Of a stretch of DNA of 64,000 bases, positions 35,611 to 44,371 are shown one piece after another. The position numbers were made by a program, and so were the translations under genes. The DNA comes from Exobacillus caeni (lineage in GTDB: Bacteria > Bacillota > Bacilli > Bacillales > Guptibacillaceae), in the NCBI RefSeq assembly GCF_005747095.1, contig NZ_SWLG01000017.1:1-64000 (forward strand), written 5' to 3'. A model generated the notes under the pieces. That model saw only the letters and a list, made by a program, of their open reading frames with translations. It was not told the DNA's origin and ran no database searches. The number at the start of each line of letters is the position of its first letter. Position 1 is the first letter of the stretch.

Positions 35611-36207
35611 CTGTGTATAACGTTCTATTTTTGGATAGAAAAATTGCACCAGCGGACCGATTCCAAAAGTAATAAGAACTGTTCCAATTCCTATCGGCCC
35701 TTCAAAAATCAATGCTGCTACAAGCGCAGTCAGCTCTCCGATCGTTTTAGAAACCATTAAGTTTAATCCTGTTCTGTTACGAATCGCCATCATTAATCCA
35801 TCGATAGGAATAATCGCAAGTTTCCCCTGCATATAAAGCGAGATTCCAAATCCCATAAAGACCATTCCGCCCAATAAGATGACATATTCCAAAAGTACGG
35901 TTTGTCCGACAAGATCATCCATTACCTGCAGTAACCAGAAGTCGATAAAAACCCCTGTTATAAAAATTGTAATAAGTGCCAAAAAATCAGGTTTTGACTT
36001 TGTTAAGATAGCATTGACAACGATCAATACAATACCTACAACGATGACCCATGTACCGACTGTAAAACCGACCGTATTGGATAGCCCTACATTCAGAGCA
36101 TCCCAGGCACCAGCTCCAAGGTCTGATTTTATCGATAAAGATATTCCTAACGTTAGGATAAACAAACCGCTTAAATAATAAGCTAACCTTTTCATATAAC
36201 TGTTCAT
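35608..36207 (-). CDS. YczE-like membrane protein (YitT/YczE group)
   Basis: A 199-aa protein with five predicted transmembrane helices. The YczE-type signature KSDLGAGAWDALNVGLS follows helix 1, and GKLAIIPIDGLMMAI comes later. B. subtilis YczE affects bacillaene/surfactin-related processes, but its molecular role is unclear. ATG 36207 is preceded by AGGAAGGG. The upstream frame to 36249 has no ribosome site. Confidence 0.82.
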   Translation of the reverse strand: MNSYMKRLAYYLSGLFILTLGISLSIKSDLGAGAWDALNVGLSNTVGFTVGTWVIVVGIVLIVVNAILTKSKPDFLALITIFITGVFIDFWLLQVMDDLVGQTVLLEYVILLGGMVFMGFGISLYMQGKLAIIPIDGLMMAIRNRTGLNLMVSKTIGELTALVAALIFEGPIGIGTVLITFGIGPLVQFFYPKIERYTQ

Positions 36208-36307
36208 AGATAATCCCTTCCTAACAGACTCTGCCGGCAAAAGTACCACAATCGGCCTTCATGCCCCTGCAACATTCTACCAGAGAGATCCAATAAACTC
36301 CAGTGGA

Positions 36308-36853
36308 CTATTGCGGACGCTTCTCCCAGGGCTCGAGGGTTCCAACAATGAACGAGTCTTTTTCTGTACAAAAAGCCTCTATAACCCCATCGGCAATTTC
36401 CTTATTCGTGAGCCAGCGGGATCTGCCGTCCTCTAACACGAATCCCAGGAGTACCTGATGATACTTACAATTGGAAGGTACCTTTATTTTGTCCCGATTC
36501 ATATAGCCTGCACTTCCATTCACATGAAACAAATCCCACTCTTCACCGTATGCTCCCACTTCCTCAGCAACATTCTGAAGTGCTTCAGGAGCAGAAGAGT
36601 GGATCCAGCAAACAACTTTTGAGATCGGCCCATGTTCTTTAATGGCGTCTTTAATTCTTGCGCACAAGGCTTCACTGTTATGATAGTCTACCTGTATGGT
36701 TACAAGATGTTGCCGGCCATAAGTTTCTTCAAGCCGCTGTAATGAAGCCTCTGTACGAGCAACAACACTCACATGATAACCCTGTTCCTTCAACCAGCCT
36801 GCGACAGAAGCGAGCATTCCGGTTCCGCCAACGACAAGTGCATGCTTTTTCAA
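36308..36853 (-). CDS. Short NAD(P)-binding Rossmann protein (SDR-like)
   Basis: A 181-aa protein with a nucleotide-binding start ALVVGGTGMLASVAGWL and VVARTEASL, as in SDR proteins. It lacks the YxxxK catalytic pair and ends early, so it is at best an atypical dehydrogenase. It begins at TTG 36853, directly abutting the MATE stop codon, with GAGGGG 8 bp upstream. That indicates translational coupling to the exporter. Confidence 0.75.
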   Translation of the reverse strand: MKKHALVVGGTGMLASVAGWLKEQGYHVSVVARTEASLQRLEETYGRQHLVTIQVDYHNSEALCARIKDAIKEHGPISKVVCWIHSSAPEALQNVAEEVGAYGEEWDLFHVNGSAGYMNRDKIKVPSNCKYHQVLLGFVLEDGRSRWLTNKEIADGVIEAFCTEKDSFIVGTLEPWEKRPQ

Positions 36854-38224
36854 TCACACTTCCCCTCTCTTTTGGCCTGGGGTTTTTTCTTCATCAAAGA
36901 TTTTGATCTCCCGCCATTTACCCAGGCGATAATAAAGTACTGCAACAATGCTTGAAATGATAAAGCTTACCCCAATCCCGAATGCAATGCCGGCTTTTCC
37001 GAACCACTCGGCAAAAAGATAGGTCAAGGGCACCCGTAATATCCAGAAGGAAATAATATTTAACACGAGCACCTGGAACATCGCTCCTGCTGCTTTCACA
37101 ACTCCGTTTAAAACAAAGTTAATCCCTAAAAACGGATAGAAAAAGGCTACCGATTTTAGATATAGTGCCCCAAAAGCAATCGTCTCCGGGTCATCCACAA
37201 ATAAACGAATCAATACATCAGCAGCAAAAAACATAATTAATCCAATGGAAGTAGAAACAGAGAGAATCAGGATAATCCCATTTTTGGCTATCTGGGAAAC
37301 CCGGTCCCATTTCACTGTTCCTATATTTTGGCCAGCCATACTATTTACAGCAGCCCCAAGTGTGAAAGCCGGAAGCATAATAATCCGGTCTATTCTTTGC
37401 GCTGCCCCAAACCCAGCCACAACTTCTGAACCAAAAGTTGCAACGACTGCCATAATCGCAGTAACACCGGCAGAAATAGTCATCATTTGAAGGCCAGCTG
37501 GAATTCCGAGTTTAAATAATGCTTTTAAATAATTAAATTCCGGTAGATGGGGAACTTCAAAAGGCACCTTTGCAGTCCAAACCGAGTGGACAATCCCATA
37601 AAGGAACGCTATCCCCTGGGAGATAATGGTCGCATATGCAGAGCCTTTGATCCCCCAGTCAAAATACGAAATAAAAAGAGGATCAAGAAAGATATTCAGG
37701 ACGACAGCGATAAAAACGAACCGAATCGGAGTTTTGCTATCGCCAAGCGCTCTTAACACCGTACTGATAAAGTTATAGCCGAATAAAAAGATGATTCCCA
37801 GGAAACTAATCTGCAAGTATTCTTTCGCAAGCGGCATGATGCTAGCAGGCGTTCCGAGCAAGTTCAAGATCCACTCTGTTAAAAAGTAACCGATAACCCC
37901 AAAAGAAATCGATAATATACCGAGAACGAAGACAAAGGCATTCAATGACTCCTTTAGCCCTTCTTCATCATCGGCACCTTTCTTCTGGGATAGAACGGTG
38001 AGCGTCGCGCTGTTTATACCGATAATGAATGACAGGACAGTAAAAATAACCGGCGCTCCAAGAGAAATGGCCGCAAGCGCGTCTGAACCGAGTAAATTCC
38101 CCACCCAGAGACTATCTATAATTTGAAAAGATGATTGCAATAAATTCGCAAAAAAGATCGGCAATGAAAACCAGATCATCTGCTTTGTTATATTGCCTTC
38201 TGTAAAATCATGACTCTTACTCAT
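36854..38224 (-). CDS. MATE family efflux transporter
   Basis: A 456-aa protein with twelve predicted helices in two six-helix halves. N-terminal features are GNITKQMIWFSLPIFFANLLQSSFQIIDSLWVG and the repeat-equivalent LFKLGIPAGLQMMTISAG. MATE proteins export drugs or cations using Na+ or H+ gradients. ATG 38224 with GAAGGGA upstream is chosen; the frame to 38383 is basic and lacks a ribosome site. It is coupled to the downstream Rossmann protein. Confidence 0.92.
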   Translation of the reverse strand: MSKSHDFTEGNITKQMIWFSLPIFFANLLQSSFQIIDSLWVGNLLGSDALAAISLGAPVIFTVLSFIIGINSATLTVLSQKKGADDEEGLKESLNAFVFVLGILSISFGVIGYFLTEWILNLLGTPASIMPLAKEYLQISFLGIIFLFGYNFISTVLRALGDSKTPIRFVFIAVVLNIFLDPLFISYFDWGIKGSAYATIISQGIAFLYGIVHSVWTAKVPFEVPHLPEFNYLKALFKLGIPAGLQMMTISAGVTAIMAVVATFGSEVVAGFGAAQRIDRIIMLPAFTLGAAVNSMAGQNIGTVKWDRVSQIAKNGIILILSVSTSIGLIMFFAADVLIRLFVDDPETIAFGALYLKSVAFFYPFLGINFVLNGVVKAAGAMFQVLVLNIISFWILRVPLTYLFAEWFGKAGIAFGIGVSFIISSIVAVLYYRLGKWREIKIFDEEKTPGQKRGEV

Positions 38225-38365
38225 TCGCTTCCCTTCTTTTTGTCTTTTGTCGTTTCTTTTTATGATAGCCAAAGCAACCTCTCGATTCCAACGATAACGC
38301 TTTGCCCGATGTTTAATTCTTATTAAAAAAGTGTATAAAATTAGCAAACAAAGGGAGGTATTTTT

Positions 38366-38785
38366 ATGGCTATTTCTTTTCATAAAGAAATAAAAAATGT
38401 ACTAAAAGACATTCAAGAAGATGATGTTCCAGCCTTCATTACAAAGCTTATCGAATACTCGATAGACTTTGGCGTCGACCATAAAGAAGAAATCAGAAAA
38501 CATCTTGTAAACGAGAAAGAGAACGACCTCTCTTCGATTCAGGCTACGTACAAAGACTCTTTCTCCTACCTCCAGGACAAAATATCTTCGCTCGACCCGG
38601 GCAGAAAATATCCGCTTCTTCATACTAAAACAGGCGTATCATATCTCGGTGCTGTACTCGATGGTTTATTCATGCAATATTTATTCGGCATATACTCCGA
38701 CAAACAACTAAAGCAAAACGCACTTGTTTACCGAAACCTCTTTATCGACGGCGTTTACGGAGCCGGCGGAATCGACCCTTATTAA
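38366..38785 (+). CDS. Hypothetical soluble protein
   Basis: A 139-aa mainly helical protein from ATG 38366 with AGGGAGG 8 bp upstream. The C-terminal half (YLGAVLDGLFMQYLFGIYSDKQL) resembles the ligand-binding half of TetR-type regulators. There is no helix-turn-helix, so no regulator call is made. It is divergent from the MATE gene and ends at a small hairpin. Family not recognised. Confidence 0.7.
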   Translation: MAISFHKEIKNVLKDIQEDDVPAFITKLIEYSIDFGVDHKEEIRKHLVNEKENDLSSIQATYKDSFSYLQDKISSLDPGRKYPLLHTKTGVSYLGAVLDGLFMQYLFGIYSDKQLKQNALVYRNLFIDGVYGAGGIDPY

Positions 38786-38788
38786 TCC

Positions 38789-38810
38789 GGGGGTTAATAG
38801 TAATAACCCC
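38789..38810 (+). terminator. Weak hairpin after 38785
   Basis: GGGGTTA (38790-38796) and TAACCCC (38804-38810) without a T run. Confidence 0.45.
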
Positions 38811-38889
38811 ATCTAATGTCTCACAAATCATTACCTGCAGCGACACAGCAGATGTCCAACAATCTATTTGTTCGTATCACATGTATAAC

Positions 38890-38907
38890 TGTCGTATGTA
38901 TACGACA
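38890..38907. promoter_or_regulatory. 18-bp palindrome, operator-like
   Basis: TGTCGTAT-GT-ATACGACA is a perfect dyad around two bases, about 100 bp before the general-stress gene. No regulator is assigned. Confidence 0.45.
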
Positions 38908-39010
38908 TGGCACACCAGGGATTCACCAACTCAACACATTTATATGATTATCTTTTCACCTTTGAAGGAAACTAAGTAGTATAAGGAAAGCTAAAAGGAG
39001 GAGATTGAAA

Positions 39011-39433
39011 ATGAATCAATCCGAACTTAAAGAACAAGTCTTAAAAGTAATCGACAACCATCAGGTGGGTACATTAAGCACTGTACGAGAAGGAAAACCT
39101 TATTCCCGATTCATGACGTTCTTCAATGACGACCTAACCCTGTACACAGCTACAAGCGAAAAAACCCATAAAGTGAACGACATCAAAAAAAATGATGACG
39201 TGCATATTCTACTTGGCTATGAAGGCCAGGGATGGGGAGATACGTATTTAGAAATTGAAGCAAAAGCAAATATTGGAGATTCTAAAGAAATTAAAGAGAA
39301 GGTCTGGAACGAGGAGCTAAGCAAATGGTTTGAAGGGCCGGAGGATCCTCGCTTGATTATTCTTGAACTCAAGCCAACAGCTATTCGGCTTATGAACGAA
39401 GGAGAAGATACTCCACAAACGCTTGAGCTTTAA
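39011..39433 (+). CDS. ydaG: General stress protein 26 family (PNPOx-like)
   Basis: A 140-aa split-barrel flavin-binding-type protein with VGTLSTVREGKPYSRFMTFFND and THKVNDIKKNDDVHILLGY, matching GS26/YdaG. Family members are often induced under general stress and may use FMN. No clear sigma-B promoter was found. AAAGGAGG precedes both TTG 39005 and ATG 39011; the ATG is used. Confidence 0.85.
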   Translation: MNQSELKEQVLKVIDNHQVGTLSTVREGKPYSRFMTFFNDDLTLYTATSEKTHKVNDIKKNDDVHILLGYEGQGWGDTYLEIEAKANIGDSKEIKEKVWNEELSKWFEGPEDPRLIILELKPTAIRLMNEGEDTPQTLEL

Positions 39434-39511
39434 TTAACAGTGAGGAAACCAGCAGCCCAGAGTGGTTAGTAGTTCCAATCAGTCATTTTGCAGTATAAAA
39501 AGATTAGCAAA

Positions 39512-39552
39512 CAAAGGGACTGACACAAAAGCAAAGTGTCAGTCCCTTTGTA
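39512..39552 (+). terminator. Strong inverted repeat after ydaG
   Basis: Perfect 15-bp arms CAAAGGGACTGACAC (39512-39526) and its complement (39536-39550). It lies 80 bp past the stop. Confidence 0.75.
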
Positions 39553-39590
39553 ATTGAAGCAGTTACTGAAGTTATCGGATGAATTTTATA

Positions 39591-39765
39591 GGTCATTGAG
39601 TCCTCTATTTGCCTAAAAACACTACTTCTAAGAATTTATAGGTCATCTGTTCCGCTATTTACCTTGTATCCTATCAAAATGAGCATTTTTCTCGCAAATA
39701 GCGGAACAGATGACCTTTTTTTAAAAAAACATGCCCATTTGTCACAAATAACGGAACAGATGACC
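39591..39765. repeat. Four-arm symmetric repeat, copy 1
   Basis: Units of about 20 bp near GGTCATCTGTTCCGCTATTT: forward at 39591-39610 and 39641-39660, reverse at 39696-39715 and 39746-39765. Forward starts are 50 bp apart and reverse units are 50 bp apart, and both nested pairs share the centre 39678. A second copy with the same layout is at 57833-58008. It lies between convergent genes and has no ORF of its own. Confidence 0.88.
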
Positions 39766-39837
39766 TCTAGTAAAGCTTTGACTTTAAAAAAGGACCACAA
39801 AGAGAAGCCTGGCCGCCATGAAGAGCAAAAAGTTTGA

Positions 39838-40218
39838 TTAAGCAATAATCTCAAACGTTTCCTCCACTTTTATGCTGTCTTTTACTGACTGAACCATTGA
39901 ACAGTGCTTCGTCGTTAACTCCATCGCTTTTTGAACCTTCTTTTCATCAAGGTTACCTTTAATCGTAAAGTGCAAATGGATTTCTTCTACACGGTTCGCC
40001 TCTTCTTCATTTCTTTTTATATCTGCTTTGATTGAGATGTCTTCGTAAACCATTCTTTTCTTATCTAAAATCTGTCTTAAAACACCACCGCTGCAAACTG
40101 CGACAGAAGACACCAAAAGCTGGTATGGCCTGAAGCCGTATGTTTCATCCCCGCAAATATCCAGTGTTCCATACTCTAAATCTATACTAAACCCATGATC
40201 TTTCATCTTGTATTCCAT
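39838..40218 (-). CDS. OsmC family protein
   Basis: A 126-aa protein of the OsmC/Ohr fold, whose members reduce organic hydroperoxides through two cysteines. Both conserved cysteines are seen: VAVCSGGVLRQ and KHCSMVQSV. RPYQLLVSSVA and the C-terminal VEETFEI fit the family. AAAAGGAG precedes the ATG at 40218. It belongs to the group of redox genes in this region, although no Per box was found at it. Confidence 0.9.
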   Translation of the reverse strand: MEYKMKDHGFSIDLEYGTLDICGDETYGFRPYQLLVSSVAVCSGGVLRQILDKKRMVYEDISIKADIKRNEEEANRVEEIHLHFTIKGNLDEKKVQKAMELTTKHCSMVQSVKDSIKVEETFEIIA

Positions 40219-40374
40219 GCTATCACTCCTTTTTCAGTCTCCAGAATCATTTTAAAACACTCTAATCTAAAAAGCGAACATTCCATCCATCCTTGAAGGT
40301 GGTTGATTTTCAGCCCATCAAGTATAATAGCAAAGGAATTCTTATTATGTGCTTTATTTTCAGGAGTGACTACA

Positions 40375-41556
40375 ATGAACGAAATGAGATACCGCTTCTT
40401 TGTTTTGGTAAGCATCGTTTTTATATCAGGCTTCTCACAGGGGATGCTTCTTCCTCTGTTATCGATTTTACTTGAGCAGGCAGGCGTTTCTTCTTCACTT
40501 AACGGTTTAAACGCATCCGCTCTTTATATAGGAATATTACTTGCTTCTCCTTTTATTGAAGCTCCGGTAAGAAAGTTTGGATATAAGCCGGCCATTTCTG
40601 TTGGCCTTCTTTTAGTGATGTTCTCTATGCTCTTCATTCCGATCTGGCAGGCTTTTTGGTTCTGGTTCATCCTCCGCATGATCGTCGGAATAGGGGATAA
40701 CCTTCTCCATTTTGCGACTCAGTTATGGATTACCACGACAACACCTATAGAAAAAAGGGGCCGTAATATCGCCATCTATGGGTTTGCTTTTGGACTGGGG
40801 TTTGCTGCTGGTCCAATGTCGACCAGGCTTATCGAATATTCCGTTATGATTCCGTTTATGATAGCTTTTGCCGCATCACTGATCACATGGACCCTTTTGC
40901 TAAAGATCAAAAACAACTGGCCAGAAAACATCGATTCTTCCAGCAGTGTCAGAGGGGTTTTTCGATACTTTCAGGTCATTAAAATTGCTTGGGTCGCGCT
41001 GTTGCCGTCATTGGGCTATGGATTCCTGGAAGCTTCCCTGCATGGAAACTTTCCCGTTTATGCCCTGCGAACAGGCATGGACATTAGTGCCGTTTCGATC
41101 TTGCTTCCTTCCTTTGTGATCGGAAGCCTTGTGTTCCAAATGCCGCTCGGAATGCTAAGTGATCGATTAGGGAGAAAGAACATTCTTGTCTTCATCCTGG
41201 CTATCGGTTTTGTTTGTTTTACTGCAGCCATTTTTGCCGAAGCATCTGTTCCTCTATTGTTTGGATTGTTTTTTGTGGCCGGTATGGCTGTAGGCTCTTT
41301 GTTTTCACTCAGCATCACTTATCTAGCCGATCTTTTGCCAGCTTATCTGCTGCCGACAGGAAACATTCTGTCCGGGATATTTTTTGGTATAGGAAGCATT
41401 ATCGGCCCTTACCTTGGCGGCTATTTTATTGAATGGTTTGGACAGGGCAGCCTTTTTTACGGAATAAGCAGTATGCTTCTCATCTTGTTTCTCTCGACCC
41501 TGCTTTATAAAGAAAAAAGCCATTCTCCTGTTTATCAGAATCAAGAGGCGAATTAA
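40375..41556 (+). CDS. yfkF: MFS transporter (YfkF-like)
   Basis: A 393-aa protein with twelve predicted helices. MFS motif A appears as GMLSDRLGRKN between helices of the second half, and the first half carries a degenerate version. ATG 40375 with CAGGAG upstream is preferred to the longer frame from 40303. Size and location in the yfk segment agree with B. subtilis YfkF. The substrate is unknown. Confidence 0.85.
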   Translation: MNEMRYRFFVLVSIVFISGFSQGMLLPLLSILLEQAGVSSSLNGLNASALYIGILLASPFIEAPVRKFGYKPAISVGLLLVMFSMLFIPIWQAFWFWFILRMIVGIGDNLLHFATQLWITTTTPIEKRGRNIAIYGFAFGLGFAAGPMSTRLIEYSVMIPFMIAFAASLITWTLLLKIKNNWPENIDSSSSVRGVFRYFQVIKIAWVALLPSLGYGFLEASLHGNFPVYALRTGMDISAVSILLPSFVIGSLVFQMPLGMLSDRLGRKNILVFILAIGFVCFTAAIFAEASVPLLFGLFFVAGMAVGSLFSLSITYLADLLPAYLLPTGNILSGIFFGIGSIIGPYLGGYFIEWFGQGSLFYGISSMLLILFLSTLLYKEKSHSPVYQNQEAN

Positions 41557-41628
41557 GAGGTTTATTTAATTGTTTGTTTGGCAACATAACTACAAAAGAG
41601 AATATACACATTGCCCAGAACCGTTTCA

Positions 41629-41656
41629 TTGACATTATGTTATCTACCATTATAAT
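41629..41656 (+). promoter_or_regulatory. Sigma-A promoter of the thioredoxin-like gene
   Basis: TTGACA at 41629-41634, 16 bp spacer, TATAAT at 41651-41656: both hexamers match consensus. Start expected near 41663. Confidence 0.8.
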
Positions 41657-41666
41657 AGTAATTAGT

Positions 41667-41681
41667 TGATAATAATTATAA
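41667..41681. promoter_or_regulatory. Fur/PerR box
   Basis: TGATAATAATTATAA matches the PerR consensus TTATAATnATTATAA at 13 of 14 positions. It matches the Fur form TGATAATnATTATCA also at 13 of 14. It lies immediately after the predicted start site, a classic repression position. Confidence 0.75.
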
Positions 41682-41708
41682 ATAAAGTTACAAAGGAGCC
41701 GATATTAG

Positions 41709-42164
41709 ATGAAATTACGTGACGAAATGCCAGAACTTAACGGTGCGACAGAATGGCTGAACGGACAAGTTGAAAAAAGTGACTTAATCGGTAACAAACC
41801 TTTGACTCTAATCCACTTTTGGTCTGTAAGCTGCGGCCTGTGTAAAGAAGCCATGCCGATGGTCAATGAGTTCCGCGATGAATATAAAGATAACATGAAT
41901 GTAGTTGCTGTTCATATGCCTCGTTCGGAAAAAGATCTTGATCTGGAACAAGTTAAAGAAGTTGCTGCAGAACATGATATCAGCCAGCCAATCGCGGTTG
42001 ATAACGAGCACAAGATTACCGACGCTTTTGAAAACCAATATGTGCCTGCTTACTATGTGTTTGATTCTGAAGGCAAGCTTCGTCACTTCCAGGCTGGCGG
42101 AGAAGGTAGAAAGATGCTTACGAAACGTATTACCAAACTGCTTGATAAAGCAAAACAATCTTAA
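41709..42164 (+). CDS. Cytosolic thioredoxin-like/TlpA-type protein
   Basis: A 151-aa thioredoxin-fold protein with active site CGLC in HFWSVSCGLCKEAMPMVNEF and the cis-proline region YVPAYYVFDSEGK. There is no signal peptide, so it should act in the cytoplasm. AAAGGAGC lies upstream of ATG 41709. A consensus promoter followed by a Fur-family operator suggests derepression under peroxide or iron limitation, consistent with a redox role. The partner is unknown. Confidence 0.9.
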   Translation: MKLRDEMPELNGATEWLNGQVEKSDLIGNKPLTLIHFWSVSCGLCKEAMPMVNEFRDEYKDNMNVVAVHMPRSEKDLDLEQVKEVAAEHDISQPIAVDNEHKITDAFENQYVPAYYVFDSEGKLRHFQAGGEGRKMLTKRITKLLDKAKQS

Positions 42165-42200
42165 TCGTTAGAAGACCGGGACAAGCTCGGACAAATAGTT

Positions 42201-42238
42201 TTAACGGCGTGTGATGCATACACGCCGTTTCTCTTTTT
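42201..42238 (+). terminator. Terminator of the thioredoxin-like gene
   Basis: AACGGCGTGT (42203-42212) and ACACGCCGTT, then TCTCTTTTT. Confidence 0.93.
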
Positions 42239-42300
42239 GCCGATTTTAGGGCTGCAATTCGGAGTCTCCAAAAAACACTTATCGGTACTTTCCTAAACCA

Positions 42301-42348
42301 AAAAAAGATGGCATGACAAACAAGTATCCCGTTTGCATGCCATCTTTT
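42301..42348. terminator. Bidirectional terminator beside the VanZ-like gene
   Basis: AAGATGGCATGACAAAC pairs with GTTTGCATGCCATCTT with one bulge, flanked by A and T runs. Confidence 0.88.
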
Positions 42349-42384
42349 CTATCTCACATAAGTTCTCCATTTCGAATAGGGGTT

Positions 42385-42864
42385 CTACTTCCGCTTCCTT
42401 TTTACTATTATATTTTTTATCACCCTTATAATCCCGTACGATATTCCAAACAAAATATACCCCACGATCGCCCCAAATCCATTGAGAAGGATATCATCGA
42501 TGTCAAAAATTCGGTGGGCATATTCATATTGCAATATTTCGATCAACAGGCTTGTGCCAAATCCAAGAATGATGATCTTCCACAGCGATCTTACTTTCTT
42601 TAAAATAATCGGCAGCAAGAGTCCGAGCGGCATGAAAAGAAGCACATTCCCGATAACATTTTTAAAAATGAGCCAGTAGTTGCCGCTTCTCCACATAAGG
42701 CGGATGCTATCAAAAAGGACTAAATTAACTGACTTTCCATAAGGGTAATAATTATATATAAATAATGTTGTATAGATCAGCATGACAGCATATAGCAAAA
42801 AGCCAAGAGATAGAAAGCCTTTTGTCCATGCCTTGAATTGTTCGATCTTCTTTTCAACTTTCAT
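42385..42864 (-). CDS. VanZ-like family membrane protein
   Basis: A 159-aa protein with four transmembrane helices. It has the VanZ-like core NVIGNVLLFMPLGLLLP and LLIEILQYEYAHRIFDIDDILLNGFGAIVGY. VanZ-type proteins are linked to teicoplanin resistance in enterococci, but chromosomal homologs are common and their role is unclear. ATG 42864 is chosen with GGAG 7 bp upstream. The basic tail VKRKRK ends the protein. Confidence 0.9.
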   Translation of the reverse strand: MKVEKKIEQFKAWTKGFLSLGFLLYAVMLIYTTLFIYNYYPYGKSVNLVLFDSIRLMWRSGNYWLIFKNVIGNVLLFMPLGLLLPIILKKVRSLWKIIILGFGTSLLIEILQYEYAHRIFDIDDILLNGFGAIVGYILFGISYGIIRVIKNIIVKRKRK

Positions 42865-43095
42865 TTTTATACTCCATTCTATTTTCCCCAATAGTGATAT
42901 TATAGCGTGAGCCTCTCCAGAATCTCCACAGATTTCTTCCCTTTGGAGACTTTTTGCAACCGCCCTATAAACCGGTATCGTCTTTCAATAGTGACCAAAT
43001 TGAATTAAACCTGGTATCCCTTCCCCTAACTAGAGATTTATCTTTCGCTTATGCTATAGTAAGCATTACCATACACAAAATTAGAGGTGGACGAT

Positions 43096-44289
43096 TTGAG
43101 TTACACAGCAACACTATGGGAACCTATTCAATCAATCGTATCAGATCTTGATGAATCAGCTATTCCCTATTCATATATCGAACAAACCGCCCTTTTTGTT
43201 CAGGGTGTACCTATAACTCCCCGCACCATTACCGTATCCGTACAGTGGGACCTTTTTGAAAAAGCTTTTACACTTTTTGAAGCCTGCGGTGCCAGTAAAA
43301 CTATTGCAACAGATGAACGATCTTCATTCCAATTCAATAAAAACGGAATTCCGGTAGAAGTGAGCTGCATATATAATACCGTGATTAAAACTGATCCCTA
43401 CCGTATCAAAGTCGTTCGAAACGGAGTCCCGATTTGGTGCCTCTCTCTTTATTTTTATTACGCTGATTTGCCAGCAGAACATTCTGATCGAATCGCGATT
43501 AAGAATTTCTTGCGAACGAAGCAGCTGGAGATCAGTGCACAGAACGAAAGCGCCTGGAACCAGAACAACTATGATGCCCTGATCAATCGATATGGTTCAC
43601 CTGCTGATGCTGCTTCCAAAATAATGAAAAATCCTGCAGCAAGGCTGCGCCCACTCAATGGTCTTTTTGGAGACATAAAGGGAAAACGGGTCGTTAACCT
43701 TATGGGATCACACGGAAGTAAAGCGGTGGCACTTTCTCTTTTAGGAGCGCAGGCAACAGTCATTGACTTTTCCGAGGAAAACGCAAGCTATGCACGCGAC
43801 CTGGCTGAGAAAGCCAACACTTCAATCAGGTATATTGTTTCAGATGTTCTCAATCTTACAGATGACTCGTTATGGGAATCATTCGACTATGTATTGATGG
43901 AACTTGGCATTTTGCATTACTTCATGGATCTTGCTCCGCTTTTCGATGTGATCAAGAAGCTCCTGAGTCCAGGCGGCAGGTTGGTTTTGCATGATTTCCA
44001 TCCCATTTCTACAAAACTGATCACTTCAAAGGGAAAGAAACATAAAGTGGACGGAAACTATTTTAACCCTTCCTTAAGCGCTGCAAACGTAGCCTATTCC
44101 AAGCACCTTTCAACTGAAGCAACGGATGAACACGAGGTGCTGCTTCGAAAGTGGACACTTGGTGAGATTATCACCGCGATAGCTGAGGAAAACCTGGTCA
44201 TCAAAAAGCTATCTGAAGAACCCAACATTAAAGTCCATGATATCGGAATCCCCAAAACATTTACCGTGGTTGCGGAAAAAGGGGCTTAA
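43096..44289 (+). CDS. Fusion of a nucleotidyltransferase-like domain and a class I SAM methyltransferase
   Basis: A 397-aa protein. Residues about 1-140 resemble a minimal nucleotidyltransferase fold without an obvious catalytic GS-DxD pair. Residues about 195-390 form a methyltransferase: SAM motif VVNLMGSHGSKAVALSLLGA, acidic loop VIDFSEENA, SDVLNL and the LLSPGGRLVLHDFHP strand. TTG 43096 is preferred, with AGGTGG about 5 bp upstream; GTG 43087 overlaps it. The target is unknown. The fusion call for the N-terminal half is inference. Confidence 0.8.
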   Translation: MSYTATLWEPIQSIVSDLDESAIPYSYIEQTALFVQGVPITPRTITVSVQWDLFEKAFTLFEACGASKTIATDERSSFQFNKNGIPVEVSCIYNTVIKTDPYRIKVVRNGVPIWCLSLYFYYADLPAEHSDRIAIKNFLRTKQLEISAQNESAWNQNNYDALINRYGSPADAASKIMKNPAARLRPLNGLFGDIKGKRVVNLMGSHGSKAVALSLLGAQATVIDFSEENASYARDLAEKANTSIRYIVSDVLNLTDDSLWESFDYVLMELGILHYFMDLAPLFDVIKKLLSPGGRLVLHDFHPISTKLITSKGKKHKVDGNYFNPSLSAANVAYSKHLSTEATDEHEVLLRKWTLGEIITAIAEENLVIKKLSEEPNIKVHDIGIPKTFTVVAEKGA

Positions 44290-44329
44290 CATCGCGCCTC
44301 CTTCCAAGCCTAAAAAATGATGCCATAAA

Positions 44330-44364
44330 GAAAAAGCTGCATCCCTTAACTGGGTGCAGCTTCA
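44330..44364 (-). terminator. Terminator of the aeRF1-like gene
   Basis: AAGCTGCATCCC pairs with GGGTGCAGCTT with one bulge, followed on the reverse strand by TTTCTTT. Confidence 0.85.
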
Positions 44365-44371
44365 CTTCTTT

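Noticed and set aside
39636..39854. Reverse-strand ORF over the four-arm repeat
   Set aside because: It is created by the repeat sequence itself and has no ribosome site.
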